A stretch of DNA of 64,000 bases, taken from Thioclava sp. JE_KL1 (GTDB lineage: Bacteria; Pseudomonadota; Alphaproteobacteria; Rhodobacterales; Rhodobacteraceae). Positions 35,480-44,163 of this stretch are shown here, piece by piece (positions within the stretch are counted from its first letter, which is position 1; every line of letters starts with the position of its first letter). The stretch is taken from NCBI RefSeq assembly GCF_009296265.1, contig NZ_WBJS01000001.1, positions 248,001 through 312,000 on the forward strand, given 5' to 3'. The notes beneath the pieces are model-generated. The model made no database searches. It had not been told where the DNA came from and worked only from the letters and a program-made list of their open reading frames with translations. A program made the translations under genes and the position numbers.

Positions 35480-36073
35480 ATGACGGATCACAAACAGACA
35501 GTTTCGACCCCTTCCCCGACGGCAGACGGGCTTGCCGATGCCGCCAAGAAAGCCAGCAAAAAGGGCCCGCCGCCCGTGCATTTGTGGGATCCGCCCTTCT
35601 GTGGCGATCTCGATATGGAGATCCGCCGGGACGGGACTTGGTTCTATCTTGGCACACCGATCGGGCGCGAGGCGCTGGTGCGACTGTTTTCATCGATTCT
35701 GAAACTCGAGGACGGGAAATACTATCTCGTCACCCCGGTCGAGAAGGTCGGCATCCGGGTCGAGGACGCGCCTTTCATCGCCGTCGATTTCACAACTGAG
35801 GGCGAAGGCGACGACCAGTCGATTCGCTTCACGACCAATGTGGGCGACGTGGTGCTGGCCGATGCGGAGCACGCGATCCGGGTGGAGCATAGCGAGGATG
35901 GCGAGCCCCGCCCCTATCTCCACGTCCGCCGTGGGCTGGAGGCTTTGATCGACCGCAAGAGCTTCTACCGGCTCGTCGATCTCGCCGTGACCCGCGAGCA
36001 TGAGGGCGAGGCGTGGACGGGCGTGATCTCGGCGGGCAGCTTCTTCCCGATCCTGCGCGCGGCGGAGCTGTAA
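35480..36073 (+). CDS. DUF1285 domain protein
   Basis: A 197-residue soluble protein. I place the start at ATG 35480; upstream in-frame sequence is antisense to moxR. The DUF1285 core is PPVHLWDPPFCGDLDMEIRR (about 31-50) followed by the paired beta segments FYLGTPIGREALVRLFSSIL, KYYLVTPVEKVGIRVEDAPF and YLHVRRGLEALIDRKSFYRL. The family is known structurally but has no assigned activity. The Ala/Lys-rich N-terminal 30 residues look disordered. It is followed one base later by hydroxypyruvate isomerase, so they form a two-gene operon. Confidence 0.9.
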   Translation: MTDHKQTVSTPSPTADGLADAAKKASKKGPPPVHLWDPPFCGDLDMEIRRDGTWFYLGTPIGREALVRLFSSILKLEDGKYYLVTPVEKVGIRVEDAPFIAVDFTTEGEGDDQSIRFTTNVGDVVLADAEHAIRVEHSEDGEPRPYLHVRRGLEALIDRKSFYRLVDLAVTREHEGEAWTGVISAGSFFPILRAAEL

Positions 36074-36074
36074 C

Positions 36075-36827
36075 GTGCCGAAATTCGCCGCGAACCTGAC
36101 CTTCCTCTTCACCGAACTGCCCTTCATGGAACGGTTCAAAGCGGCGAAACAGGCCGGGTTCGATGCGGTCGAGGTGCTGTCTCCCTACGACGCCTCCGCG
36201 CAGGAGATGCGCCACGAGTTGATCCGCCACGACCTGAGCTTCGTGCTGATGAACGTGCCGCCGCCGAATTATACGGGCGGCGATCGCGGCTTCGCCGCCG
36301 TGCCGGGGCTGGAAGACCGCTTCCGCCGCGATTTCGACCGCGCGATGCGCTTCGCCGACATCCTGAAACCGCGTGTCATCCATATCATGGCGGGCAAGGC
36401 CGAGGGGGCGGAGGCCAATGCGACCTATATCGAGAACCTGAAATGGGCGGCGGCGCGCGCGCCGAAACGGCGCCTGACGATCGAACCGATCAACCCGATC
36501 GACATGCCGGGCTATTTCCTGAACGGTTTCGATCTCGCGGCGGAGATTCTCGATGCGGTCGCCCCGCCGAACCTGCATCTGCAATTCGACGCCTATCATG
36601 CGCAGATGCTGACTGGCGATGTGGCGGGAGCTTGGGCGAAGCATGGGCACCGTGCGGCCCATGTGCAATTTGCCGATGCCCCGGGGCGCGGCGGCCCCGG
36701 TTCGGGCAAGATCGATCTGGAAGGTTTCTTCGCGGCGCTCGATGCCGACGGCTACGAGGGCTATGCGTCAGCCGAATACACCCCGCAGGCGGAGACGCGC
36801 GAAACGCTGGGCTGGCTTCCGCGCTAG
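36075..36827 (+). CDS. hyi: Hydroxypyruvate isomerase
   Basis: A 250-residue TIM-barrel enzyme interconverting hydroxypyruvate and tartronate semialdehyde in glyoxylate metabolism. Diagnostic segments are FAANLTFLFTELPFMERF at the N-terminus, the central TIEPINPIDMPGYFLN (metal-ligand Glu) near 136-151, and HVQFADAPGRGGPGSGKID near 195. The start codon is GTG, with GGAG about seven bases upstream, only one base after the DUF1285 stop. A related OtnI 2-oxo-tetronate isomerase activity cannot be ruled out from sequence. Confidence 0.88.
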   Translation: MPKFAANLTFLFTELPFMERFKAAKQAGFDAVEVLSPYDASAQEMRHELIRHDLSFVLMNVPPPNYTGGDRGFAAVPGLEDRFRRDFDRAMRFADILKPRVIHIMAGKAEGAEANATYIENLKWAAARAPKRRLTIEPINPIDMPGYFLNGFDLAAEILDAVAPPNLHLQFDAYHAQMLTGDVAGAWAKHGHRAAHVQFADAPGRGGPGSGKIDLEGFFAALDADGYEGYASAEYTPQAETRETLGWLPR

Positions 36828-36828
36828 C

Positions 36829-37785
36829 TCAATGTGCCGGGTGGCCGGCGTGGGCATGATCTGAATGATCCTGATCTTCGTGGTCGTCATGGTCCGCGTG
36901 ATCGGCACAACCAAGGCTCGCGCTTTCCGGCTCCAGCGTCGCGTGGTGGATGCCGAACTGATGCGCCAGCATATCCTTGGCCCGCGCGATGACCGTGGCG
37001 TAATCTCGCCCCTCGTCCAGCACCAGATGCGCCTCGACGGAGACACGCTTCTCGTCGATCTGCCACAGGTGGACGTGGTGGACGCTCGAAACGCCCTCGA
37101 CTTCGCCCAGCGCGCCCTGCACTTCCGTGCAATCCTTCTCGGGCGGCGCGCCCAACATCAGGATGCGCAGCACCGGTTTCAGATCGGTCGCGACATGCCA
37201 CAGGATGAAGACCGAGATGCCAATGGTCAGGATCGGGTCGACCAGCCGCCAGTCGTAGAGCAGGATCACGATACCGCCCACGATCACCGCGACCGAGGCC
37301 CCGGCATCGGCGAGGTTATGCAGGAAGGCTGCGCGGATGTTCAGGCTGTGCTTGGAAAGCGCATAGGTCAGCGCGGCCGTCGCCAGATCGATGATCAGCG
37401 CCAGCGTCGCCAGCCAGACCACGATCCAGCCATCGACCTGCGGCGGGTGGATCATGCGACCCACGGCCTCGACGACCAGCCAGACCGAAATCAGGATCAG
37501 CGCGATGTAATTGACGAAAGCCGCGATGACCTCGGCGCGCGACCAGCCGAAGCTCATCGCCGCATCCGCCCCGCGCTTGGCCAGTTTGCGCGCCCCGAAA
37601 GCCAGCACCAGCGCGGCGGCGTCCGAGAAGTTATGCACCCCGTCCGCGATCAGCGCCATCGAGCCCGCGATCGCCCCGCCGAAAACCTGCGCAAAGGTAA
37701 GCACGACATTGACGACCACCGCCCAGAGCACACGGTTGTCACTGGCATCGTCCAGATTGTGGTGGTGGTGATGATCGTGGGGCAT
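36829..37785 (-). CDS. Cation diffusion facilitator (CzcD/ZitB-type metal exporter)
   Basis: A 318-residue inner-membrane CDF transporter exporting Zn2+ or similar divalent metals against protons. I place the start at ATG 37785 (MPHDHHHHHNLDD). Six membrane segments are apparent. The metal site is formed by HNFSD in helix 2 and HNLAD in helix 5, the His/Asp pair typical of Zn-CDF. A cytoplasmic domain (SSVHHVHLWQIDEKRVSVEAHL) follows. Both the N-terminus and the C-terminal tail (H/D-rich, about 25 residues) are histidine-rich metal buffers. It is convergent with hyi (1 bp between stops). No metalloregulator gene is adjacent. Confidence 0.93.
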   Translation of the reverse strand: MPHDHHHHHNLDDASDNRVLWAVVVNVVLTFAQVFGGAIAGSMALIADGVHNFSDAAALVLAFGARKLAKRGADAAMSFGWSRAEVIAAFVNYIALILISVWLVVEAVGRMIHPPQVDGWIVVWLATLALIIDLATAALTYALSKHSLNIRAAFLHNLADAGASVAVIVGGIVILLYDWRLVDPILTIGISVFILWHVATDLKPVLRILMLGAPPEKDCTEVQGALGEVEGVSSVHHVHLWQIDEKRVSVEAHLVLDEGRDYATVIARAKDMLAHQFGIHHATLEPESASLGCADHADHDDHEDQDHSDHAHAGHPAH

Positions 37786-37829
37786 GGGCGCTCTTCTCGG
37801 TTCTCGGCGCCTGAGGCGCGGTTGGGACG

Positions 37830-37903
37830 CTCCGCGGGGGATATTTGGACCAAGCCGAAGACCAAGCGTGCAATTCGGCTTGGCGCAAATATCCCCGCCG
37901 GAG
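37830..37903. repeat. 30-bp inverted repeat of the GGATATTTGG family (copy B)
   Basis: Arms 37830-37859 and 37874-37903 match at 26 of 30 positions, including the block GGGGATATTTG and CCAAGCCGAA, around a 14-nt loop. The element lies between the divergent CDF and DUF2798 genes and shares its core with 10921-10945 and 63430-63460. As RNA it would fold into a very stable hairpin. It may be a small mobile or dispersed palindromic element. Confidence 0.7.
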
Positions 37904-38050
37904 GCATGCGCAGTCTCAACATTGCCGGGCGGCAGGGTCAATGCGGGACGGTGTCTCTGCGCGGATGAACACACAGCTTTGTGCGTTGCCTCCTCACGTC
38001 CAATCACCAAAATGCGAGCGACTGACTTTCCGGCCCAAGGAGGAGACCCA

Positions 38051-38287
38051 ATGATCCCCGCCCGCTACGCGCATTTCATTTTCAGCCTGATCCTGTCGGG
38101 GATCATGTCGTTTCTGGTCTCGGGCATCGCGACCTACCGCGCGACGGGGATGGTGGAAGACTTCACGACGCTGTGGGTGGCAAGCTGGGTGTCCAGCTGG
38201 ATGCTCTCCTACCCGTCGGTGCTGATCGTCGCGCCGTTTGCACGGCGCGTGACCAATCTGTTGGTGCGTCAGCCCGCGGCTCAGTGA
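38051..38287 (+). CDS. DUF2798 small membrane protein
   Basis: A 78-residue protein with two transmembrane helices: YAHFIFSLILSGIMSFLVSGIAT and a second around VASWVSSWMLSYPSVLIVAPFA, ending in RRVTNLLV. This is the DUF2798 pattern. The ATG at 38051 follows AAGGAGG, which excludes the much longer in-frame extension. Function is unknown. The end overlaps the polA 3' end by 7 bp on the opposite strand. Confidence 0.85.
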   Translation: MIPARYAHFIFSLILSGIMSFLVSGIATYRATGMVEDFTTLWVASWVSSWMLSYPSVLIVAPFARRVTNLLVRQPAAQ

Positions 38288-41106
38288 GCGGCGGCCCAGC
38301 TTTCCCCCTGCCCCGCATCGACGACGAGCGGCACGGTGAGTTTCATCACAGGCTCCGCCGCGCCTTCCATCGTGGCCCGGGCGGTCTTGATCAGATCGTC
38401 GATCGCGGCCTCCTCGACCTCGAAGATCAGTTCGTCATGCACCTGTAGCAGCATCCGCGCGGGAATCCCCTCGATCGCCTCGGGCATCCGCACCATCGCG
38501 CGGCGGATCATATCGGCGGCCGCCCCCTGGATCGGCGCGTTGATCGCCGCGCGCTTGGCGAAGCCCGCCGACGGCCCTTTCGCCCCGATATCGGGCGTGT
38601 GGATCTTGCGCCCGAACAGGGTCTGGACGAATTTGTGCTCTTTCGCGAAGGCCACGGTGTCGTCCATGTATTTGCGGATACCGGGGAAACGCTCGAAATA
38701 GCGGTCGATGAAGCCCTGCGCCTCGGCGCGCGGGATGCGCAGGTTGCGCGCGAGACCGAAGCCCGAAATCCCGTAGATCACCCCGAAATTGATCGCTTTC
38801 GCCTGCCGGCGGATTTCGGGCGTCATCTGGTCGAGCGGCACGTCGAACATCTCCGACGCGGTGGCCGCGTGGATGTCGAGGCCGTCCTTGAACGCTTCGC
38901 GCATCTCGGGAAGGTCCGCGACATGGGCGAGGATACGCAACTCGATCTGGGAATAGTCGAGCGAGACGATCTTGCAGCCCTCGCGCGCGACAAACGCCTC
39001 GCGGATGCGGCGGCCTTCCTCGGAGCGCACGGGGATGTTCTGCAAGTTCGGATCGGTCGAGGCCAGACGCCCGGTATTCGCGCCCGCGATCGAATAGGAG
39101 GTGTGAACGCGGCCCGTACCCGGGTTCACATGGGTTTGCAGCGCATCCGTATAGGTCGATTTCAGCTTCGAGATCTGCCGCCAGTCGAGCACCCGCGCCG
39201 CCAGCTTCGCAGCCTGCGGGTTTGTGTCTTCCATTGTGGTCACGTCTTCGAGCACGTCCGCCCCGGTGCCGTAAGCCCCGGTCTTGCCCTTCTTGCCGCC
39301 CTCGACGCCCATCGTGTCGAACAGGATCTCGCCCAGCTGTTTCGGCGAGCCGACATTGAACGGCTGGCCCGCGATCTCGGCGATCTCGTCCTCGAGTTGC
39401 GCCATCTTCTGCGCGAAAGCGTTGGACATCCGCGACAGCACCGAGGCATCGACCTTCACGCCGGCCATTTCCATATCGGCCAGCACCGGGACCATCGGGC
39501 GCTCCAGCGTCTCGTAGACGGTGGTGACCTGTTCGCGATGGAGCCGCGGCTTGAACTGCTGCCAGAGGCGCAGCGTGATATCGGCATCCTCGGCGGCGTA
39601 GCGGGTGGCCTTCTCGATCTCGACCTTGTCGAAGGTGATCTGGCTCTTGCCGGAGCCGATCAGTTCCTTGATCGGGATCGGCTGGTGGTTGAGGTAGCGA
39701 TCCGAGAGCGCATCCATCCCGTGGCCGTGCAGCCCCGAGAACATCGCGTAGGACATCAGCATCGTGTCGTCGATCGGCGCGACGCGGATGCCGTGGCGGG
39801 CGAAGATCTTGAAGTCATACTTCATGTTCTGGCCGATCTTGAGGATCGCCGGATCCTCGAGCACGGGCTTAAGCAGCGCGAGCGCCTCTTTGAGGTCCAT
39901 CTGACCCTCGGCGCGCTCGGCTCCGCCGAAGAGATCGCCTTCGCCTTTGCTGTGGCCGAGCGGCAGATAGGCCGCCTTCCCCGCCTCGATGGCAAGCGAC
40001 ACGCCGACCAGTTCGGCCTGCATCTCGTTGAGCGAGGTCGTCTCGGTATCGACCGCAACCCAGCCTTTCGCGCGGGCCTCATCAAGCCATTGCGTCAGCG
40101 TCTCGGCGTCGCGGATGCAGACATAGCTGTCCCGGTCAAAGGGTGGTTGTTCGACCTCGGGTGCTGCGTTGTCATGGCTTGCCGGCACGTCAGAGACCTC
40201 GGGCGCGGCCGGCGGCTCGGCGCCGAATTTCTCCGCCACGCGGCGAGTCAGCGTGCGAAATTCCATCTCGTTGAGGAAGCCCATCAGAGTCTCCACGTCC
40301 GGCTCGCGGATTTCCAGATCGTCGAGCGTGAACTCGATCGGCGTCTGATCGTCGAGCGTCACCAGCTGTTTCGAGAGGCGAATCTGGTCGGCCTTCTCGA
40401 TCAGCGTCTCGCGGCGCTTGGGTTGCTTGATCTCGGAGGCGCGCTCCAGCAGCGTGTCCAGATCGCCATATTCGTTGATCAGCAGCGCCGCCGTCTTCAC
40501 GCCGATGCCGGGCGCGCCGGGGATGTTGTCGACCGAGTCGCCCGCCAGCGCCTGCACGTCGATCACGCGCTCGGGGCCGACGCCGAACTTGGCCTCGACC
40601 TCCTCGACGCCGATGGCGCGGTTCTTCATCGCGTCGAACATCTCGACGCCGCCGCCGACGAGCTGCATCAGGTCCTTGTCGGAAGAGATGATCGTCACAC
40701 GCCCGCCCGCCTCGCGGCCCTGCCGCGCCAGCGTCGCGATGATGTCGTCGGCCTCGTAGCCCGCCAGTTCCTCGCAGGCGATGTTGAACGCCTTGGTCGC
40801 GTCGCGGGTCAGCGGGATCTGCGGGCGCAGCTCCTCGGGCATCTCGTCGCGATTGGCCTTGTATTGATCGTAGAGGTCGTTGCGGAAGGTGTGGCTGCCC
40901 TTGTCGAAGATCACCGCCGCATGGGTCGGCGCGTCCGAGCCCTTGGCATCTTCGATGTATTTCCACAGCATATTGCAAAAGCCCGCGACCGCCCCGATCG
41001 GCAGCCCGTCGGACTTGCGCGTGAGCGGCGGCAGCGCGTGATAGGCGCGGAAAATGAAGGCCGAACCGTCGATAAGATGCAGGTGACAGCCTTTGCCGAA
41101 TGCCAT
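38281..41106 (-). CDS. polA: DNA polymerase I
   Basis: A 941-residue family A polymerase. The N-terminal 5'-nuclease domain begins LHLIDGSAFIFRAYHALP. The 3'-5' proofreading exonuclease is intact, with WVAVDTETTSLNEMQ (about 345-360). The polymerase domain has motif A KIVSLDYSQIELRIL, motif B RRQAKAINFGVIYGISGFG and motif C LLQVHDELIFEV near the C-terminus. It fills gaps in repair and removes Okazaki primers. The start at ATG 41106 (MAFGKGCHLHLIDG) is preferred over an upstream in-frame extension of unlikely composition. It stands as a single gene, convergent with DUF2798. Confidence 0.97.
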   Translation of the reverse strand: MAFGKGCHLHLIDGSAFIFRAYHALPPLTRKSDGLPIGAVAGFCNMLWKYIEDAKGSDAPTHAAVIFDKGSHTFRNDLYDQYKANRDEMPEELRPQIPLTRDATKAFNIACEELAGYEADDIIATLARQGREAGGRVTIISSDKDLMQLVGGGVEMFDAMKNRAIGVEEVEAKFGVGPERVIDVQALAGDSVDNIPGAPGIGVKTAALLINEYGDLDTLLERASEIKQPKRRETLIEKADQIRLSKQLVTLDDQTPIEFTLDDLEIREPDVETLMGFLNEMEFRTLTRRVAEKFGAEPPAAPEVSDVPASHDNAAPEVEQPPFDRDSYVCIRDAETLTQWLDEARAKGWVAVDTETTSLNEMQAELVGVSLAIEAGKAAYLPLGHSKGEGDLFGGAERAEGQMDLKEALALLKPVLEDPAILKIGQNMKYDFKIFARHGIRVAPIDDTMLMSYAMFSGLHGHGMDALSDRYLNHQPIPIKELIGSGKSQITFDKVEIEKATRYAAEDADITLRLWQQFKPRLHREQVTTVYETLERPMVPVLADMEMAGVKVDASVLSRMSNAFAQKMAQLEDEIAEIAGQPFNVGSPKQLGEILFDTMGVEGGKKGKTGAYGTGADVLEDVTTMEDTNPQAAKLAARVLDWRQISKLKSTYTDALQTHVNPGTGRVHTSYSIAGANTGRLASTDPNLQNIPVRSEEGRRIREAFVAREGCKIVSLDYSQIELRILAHVADLPEMREAFKDGLDIHAATASEMFDVPLDQMTPEIRRQAKAINFGVIYGISGFGLARNLRIPRAEAQGFIDRYFERFPGIRKYMDDTVAFAKEHKFVQTLFGRKIHTPDIGAKGPSAGFAKRAAINAPIQGAAADMIRRAMVRMPEAIEGIPARMLLQVHDELIFEVEEAAIDDLIKTARATMEGAAEPVMKLTVPLVVDAGQGESWAAAH

Positions 41107-41417
41107 TGCGAGAGCCCTCCTTCGCGCGTTGGCCCCGGTTGTGCCACAGGGGGGTGCGGAGGGGAAGAGGACCGGGAGCCCCGATCTTGGCGCGGGGCGA
41201 CCAGCCCCGGGCCGCGCCCGACCCTCCCCCCGGGAGGGCGCATTGGCGATGATGGTGCGCATTCGAACGTCATTCGGGCTTTCAGGATAAAGCGCCCGAC
41301 CTCCAAGGGATCAAAGCGCCCACCCGAGGCTCGGGTGCGTCCCTCATCGCGAAGCGCCCTCTTGTCAGACCCCCTGAAATCCCCCATCTCAAGCGGCAAC
41401 CGCAAAGGATCGAACCG
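41107..41417. other. Intergenic region between divergent polA and a small gene
   Basis: About 310 bp with no gene. The polA-proximal half is very GC-rich with overlapping palindromes (around 41185-41240), reminiscent of dispersed GC-rich elements in Rhodobacter-type genomes. The other half includes a short ACCCGA/TCGGGT hairpin near 41318-41334. Promoters for polA and the small gene at 41418 must lie here, but no convincing -35/-10 pair was found. Confidence 0.5.
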
Positions 41418-41576
41418 ATGGATTATTCCAAAATGGGTGGCGCAAGGCCGCCGAAGAACACGCCCAAACATGCCGAGCATAACGCCTATGGCAGTGACAA
41501 GACGCCTTACGGGAAGAAAGACCCGAAGGCTGCGCTGCTCGAACGGATGAAGGCGGCGGCGAAGAAGGATAAGTGA
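41418..41576 (+). CDS. 52-residue Lys-rich small protein
   Basis: The frame from ATG 41418 to TGA 41576 encodes 52 residues beginning MDYSKMGGARPPKNTPKHAE and ending in a basic helix LLERMKAAAKKDK. The composition (Lys-rich, few hydrophobics) and tidy ending suggest a real small basic protein, possibly nucleic-acid binding, and similar small proteins occur in Rhodobacterales. The ribosome binding site (AAAGGAT, about eight bases upstream) is moderate. The family is not recognised. Confidence 0.6.
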   Translation: MDYSKMGGARPPKNTPKHAEHNAYGSDKTPYGKKDPKAALLERMKAAAKKDK

Positions 41577-41598
41577 TGCGCGGCAGGCAGACCGGCGC

Positions 41599-42042
41599 TT
41601 AGAACTGATCTTCCAGCGCCTCGGCGCCCGCGATCATCTGCGCCGAGACCAAGCTGAACAACTCGGCCCAGTCGGAGGCCAGTTCGGGCGTCCAGTGATC
41701 GCCCAGCTTGGCCGCGAGGCCAGCGATCACCGCCTCTGACAGCCACGCGTAATAGTCCGGCTCGGCTCCGAAGAGCACATGCATCTGACCGAGACCGGGC
41801 AGTTCCAGCTCCTGCTCCTCGGGTGGATCGAGCGTGGAGAGGATCACCTCCATCATCGCGGCATATTTCAGCTGCTGCCCGCCTTCGCTGTTGGGCAACA
41901 CCTGATCAAGCTCGGGATGGACCGCGAAGAGCCGCGCGAAGGCGTCGCGAAACAGCGACGGGTCTTCGAAGTCGAGACGCGCCGCGCTGGCTTTCACCCG
42001 CGCCGCACGCTCTGCTGGCAAAAGTGGTTCAGTGATCGTCAT
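41599..42042 (-). CDS. Single-domain globin (haem protein, flavohaemoglobin-like)
   Basis: A 147-residue globin. [21 protein letters not shown] matches the B-C-D region of Vitreoscilla-type haemoglobin and GEALL-like helix F/G follows. The proximal His is His88 in LGQMHVLFG, and a distal Gln is at 56-57 (GGQQLKY). The position of the B10 tyrosine (Tyr29 in Vitreoscilla haemoglobin) is Phe35 here, which would alter ligand stabilisation. No reductase domain is attached. The start overlaps the end of the upstream zinc-protein gene by 14 bp, so the two are probably co-expressed. Likely roles are oxygen or NO sensing or handling. Bacterial sensor globins usually carry extra domains, which are absent here. 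Confidence 0.8.
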   Translation of the reverse strand: MTITEPLLPAERAARVKASAARLDFEDPSLFRDAFARLFAVHPELDQVLPNSEGGQQLKYAAMMEVILSTLDPPEEQELELPGLGQMHVLFGAEPDYYAWLSEAVIAGLAAKLGDHWTPELASDWAELFSLVSAQMIAGAEALEDQF

Positions 42043-42235
42043 GCGCGTGATCGCGATCGATCACATATTTCTTGTCGCAATAGCCGCATTCGACGAAACC
42101 GGTGTCACGCGGGATCGATAGCCAGACGCGCGGATGCCCCAACGCCCCCTCGCCGCCATCGCAGGCGACCTTCCAGGTGGTGACGACCTCGGTCTCGGGT
42201 GCCTCGGGGGCATTAGGCGAATGGGTGGCAGTCAT
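42029..42235 (-). CDS. Zinc-finger (zf-CHCC, NDUFS6-like) protein
   Basis: A 68-residue protein. The zf-CHCC pattern is visible: Cys in KVACDGG, His in [11 protein letters not shown], and the pair CGYCDKKYV. This is the fold of the 13-kDa complex I subunit NDUFS6 and its bacterial homologues, which associate with NADH dehydrogenase in alphaproteobacteria. The ATG at 42235 has GGAG about six bases upstream; an extension to 42259 is less likely. The C-terminus is Asp/His-rich. It is read before the globin gene with a 14-bp overlap. Confidence 0.85.
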   Translation of the reverse strand: MTATHSPNAPEAPETEVVTTWKVACDGGEGALGHPRVWLSIPRDTGFVECGYCDKKYVIDRDHAHDDH

Positions 42236-42315
42236 GGATGCTCCGTCTATATAAGGCACGAAAACCGCGCCCTGAATTTGGGCTTCATTCTAGCAATCGC
42301 GAAAGGCGGGGCAAG

Positions 42316-43248
42316 TTGGAACAGCAGGCAATCGAAGTTACCGGGCTGCGCAAGACCTATGCAGGCGGCAAGAAGCAGGAACCGAAGGAAGCGTTGAAGG
42401 GGCTCGACCTGTCGATCCCGGAAGGCTCGATCTTCGGGCTGCTGGGGCCGAACGGGGCGGGCAAGTCGACGCTGATCAACATTCTTGCGGGTCTGGTGAA
42501 GAAAACCGACGGGCGCGTCGTGATCTGGGGATTCGATCAGGACGTGAACCCGCGCCAGTCGCGCGCCGCCATCGGGGTGATGCCGCAGGAGCTGAACATG
42601 GACCCGTTCTTCACGCCGCGTGCGGCGCTGGAGATGCAGGCGGGCCTCTACGGCGTGCCGAAATCCGAGCGCTGGACCGATGAGATTCTCGAACTGGTGG
42701 GCCTGTCGGACAAGGCCGAGGCCTATGCGCGCAACCTCTCGGGCGGGATGAAGCGGCGGCTTCTGCTGGCCAAGGCGCTGGTGCACCGCCCGCAGATCCT
42801 CGTGCTGGACGAGCCGACCGCAGGCGTCGATATCGAGCTGCGCGCGATGCTCTGGCGCAATGTCCGCAAACTCAACGAGCAAGGGATGACGATCATCCTG
42901 ACGACGCACTACCTCGAGGAAGCCGAGGAGATGTGCGACGAGATCGCGATCATCAACAATGGCGAGCTGATCGTGCGCGACACCACGCCGAACCTGCTCA
43001 AGCGGATGGACCGCAAGGCGCTGGTGGTGGAGCCGCGCAATGAGGTTAGCCAAGAGATTCGCCTGCCCGAAGGCGTCACCATGGAGACCCGCCCGGGCGG
43101 CCAAATGGCGTTTTCCTATTCGCGCACCGACACCTCGGCGGAGGATATCCTCGATGCGCTACGCGCCGCTGACGTCGAGATTCGCGACATCGCGAGCGAA
43201 CAGCCGGGGCTGGAGGAAGTCTTCGTTTCGCTGACCTCGAACCGCTAA
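42316..43248 (+). CDS. ABC-2 type exporter ATP-binding protein (no adjacent permease)
   Basis: A 310-residue ABC ATPase of the CcmA/DrrA (ABCA-like) group. Walker A GPNGAGKST is near residue 45, the Q-loop MPQELNMDPFFT near 95, signature NLSGGMKRRLLLAKAL near 145, Walker B ILVLDEPTAGVD near 165, and TTHYLEEAEEM contains the switch His. The C-terminal domain (DILDALRAADVEIRDIASEQ PGLEEVF) is the usual DrrA tail. I place the start at TTG 42316, preceded by GGGG; an upstream ATG at 42238 extends through the promoter. These ATPases normally pair with an ABC-2 permease next door, but here the neighbour is DUF1989 on the other strand, so the partner must be elsewhere. Confidence 0.9.
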   Translation: MEQQAIEVTGLRKTYAGGKKQEPKEALKGLDLSIPEGSIFGLLGPNGAGKSTLINILAGLVKKTDGRVVIWGFDQDVNPRQSRAAIGVMPQELNMDPFFTPRAALEMQAGLYGVPKSERWTDEILELVGLSDKAEAYARNLSGGMKRRLLLAKALVHRPQILVLDEPTAGVDIELRAMLWRNVRKLNEQGMTIILTTHYLEEAEEMCDEIAIINNGELIVRDTTPNLLKRMDRKALVVEPRNEVSQEIRLPEGVTMETRPGGQMAFSYSRTDTSAEDILDALRAADVEIRDIASEQPGLEEVFVSLTSNR

Positions 43249-44102
43249 AGCCCGTGGCTGCGATCGTAGGCGTTGGGCGCAGGCGGCGCCCAGCCTTCGG
43301 GCGCTGATTTCGGACGGTAGATTTCGACGCCCAGCGGGTAGCAGGCCGCCGTATCCGAGCTGTGCTCGGACGAGCAATCCCCGCCCGGACAGGCCGAGAG
43401 CACGCCCAGCAGATCGGTCTCTGCGAAGAATTCGAGGTAATCGCCGGGGCGCACCGGGCTCGCCTTCATGAAATACTGCCCGGTGTCTCGGGTGAAGCCG
43501 GTGCACATGAAGACGTTGAGCACGTCATGCACCAGCGCCTCCGCCTCGCGTAGCGGCAGATCGCGGGCTACGGCCAGCGCACGGGTCAGGTTCGAATGGC
43601 AGCAATGGTGATACTGCCCGCCATCTGACAGCAGGCAATGCGTGTAAGGATCGCAGCGCGTCCCGATCACGTCATGGACCGAGCCGCCGAATGCGTCGAT
43701 GCCATACCAGTCGAGCGTATCCTCTGTGATCGTCGCCAGCGGGCGCATCGTCGGAAAGCCCGACCACATCCGGTCGCGGCGGCTAAGATGCGTGCCATGC
43801 AGCGCGCGGGTCTTGCCGGAATAGAACCGCTCGGACAGGTCCGCCGAGAACAGGTTCAGATCGCCCACCTGCGGCCCCTCGACCGAAGCGATGCGGAAGA
43901 AATGCCCGGCAGGCACGTCGAAGGCCAACGCCTCTCGCGGGGGCACGCGCAGATCGGCGATCTTCTCCCAGCTCTCACGCGCGGCGCGATAGGCGGACAG
44001 GTCCGGCGCGGGCAGCGCATCGGTCGGGTAACAGATCACCGGCGCTATATCGCGGCGGGCTTCGGCGTCTTCGGGTGCGGCGTGCTCAGGCGTCGGATGC
44101 AT
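43245..44102 (-). CDS. DUF1989 (urea-carboxylase-associated) family protein
   Basis: A 285-residue protein. Diagnostic DUF1989 segments are AFDVPAGHFFRIASVEGPQVGDLNLFSA (about 65-92), the paired FYSGKTRALHGTHLSRRDRMWSGFP region, and CSNLTRALAV followed by DVLNVFMCTGFTRDTGQY. Cysteine and histidine residues near GGQYHHCCHSN could bind metal. Members are found beside urea carboxylase and aminomethyltransferase-like genes in other genomes and are thought to act in nitrogen metabolism, but no activity is established. No urea genes occur in this window. It overlaps the 3' end of the ABC ATPase gene by 4 bp. Confidence 0.87.
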   Translation of the reverse strand: MHPTPEHAAPEDAEARRDIAPVICYPTDALPAPDLSAYRAARESWEKIADLRVPPREALAFDVPAGHFFRIASVEGPQVGDLNLFSADLSERFYSGKTRALHGTHLSRRDRMWSGFPTMRPLATITEDTLDWYGIDAFGGSVHDVIGTRCDPYTHCLLSDGGQYHHCCHSNLTRALAVARDLPLREAEALVHDVLNVFMCTGFTRDTGQYFMKASPVRPGDYLEFFAETDLLGVLSACPGGDCSSEHSSDTAACYPLGVEIYRPKSAPEGWAPPAPNAYDRSHGL

Positions 44103-44163
44103 GGGGCTCCCTCCTTATCGCGGCCACTCTGCCCTGCCCCGACCAAGAGCGAAAGGCGCAAAG

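Noticed and set aside
38599-41550. Very long plus-strand frame (about 980 codons) antisense to polA
   Set aside because: A shadow frame of a high-GC gene: the opposite strand encodes unambiguous DNA polymerase I with all motifs.
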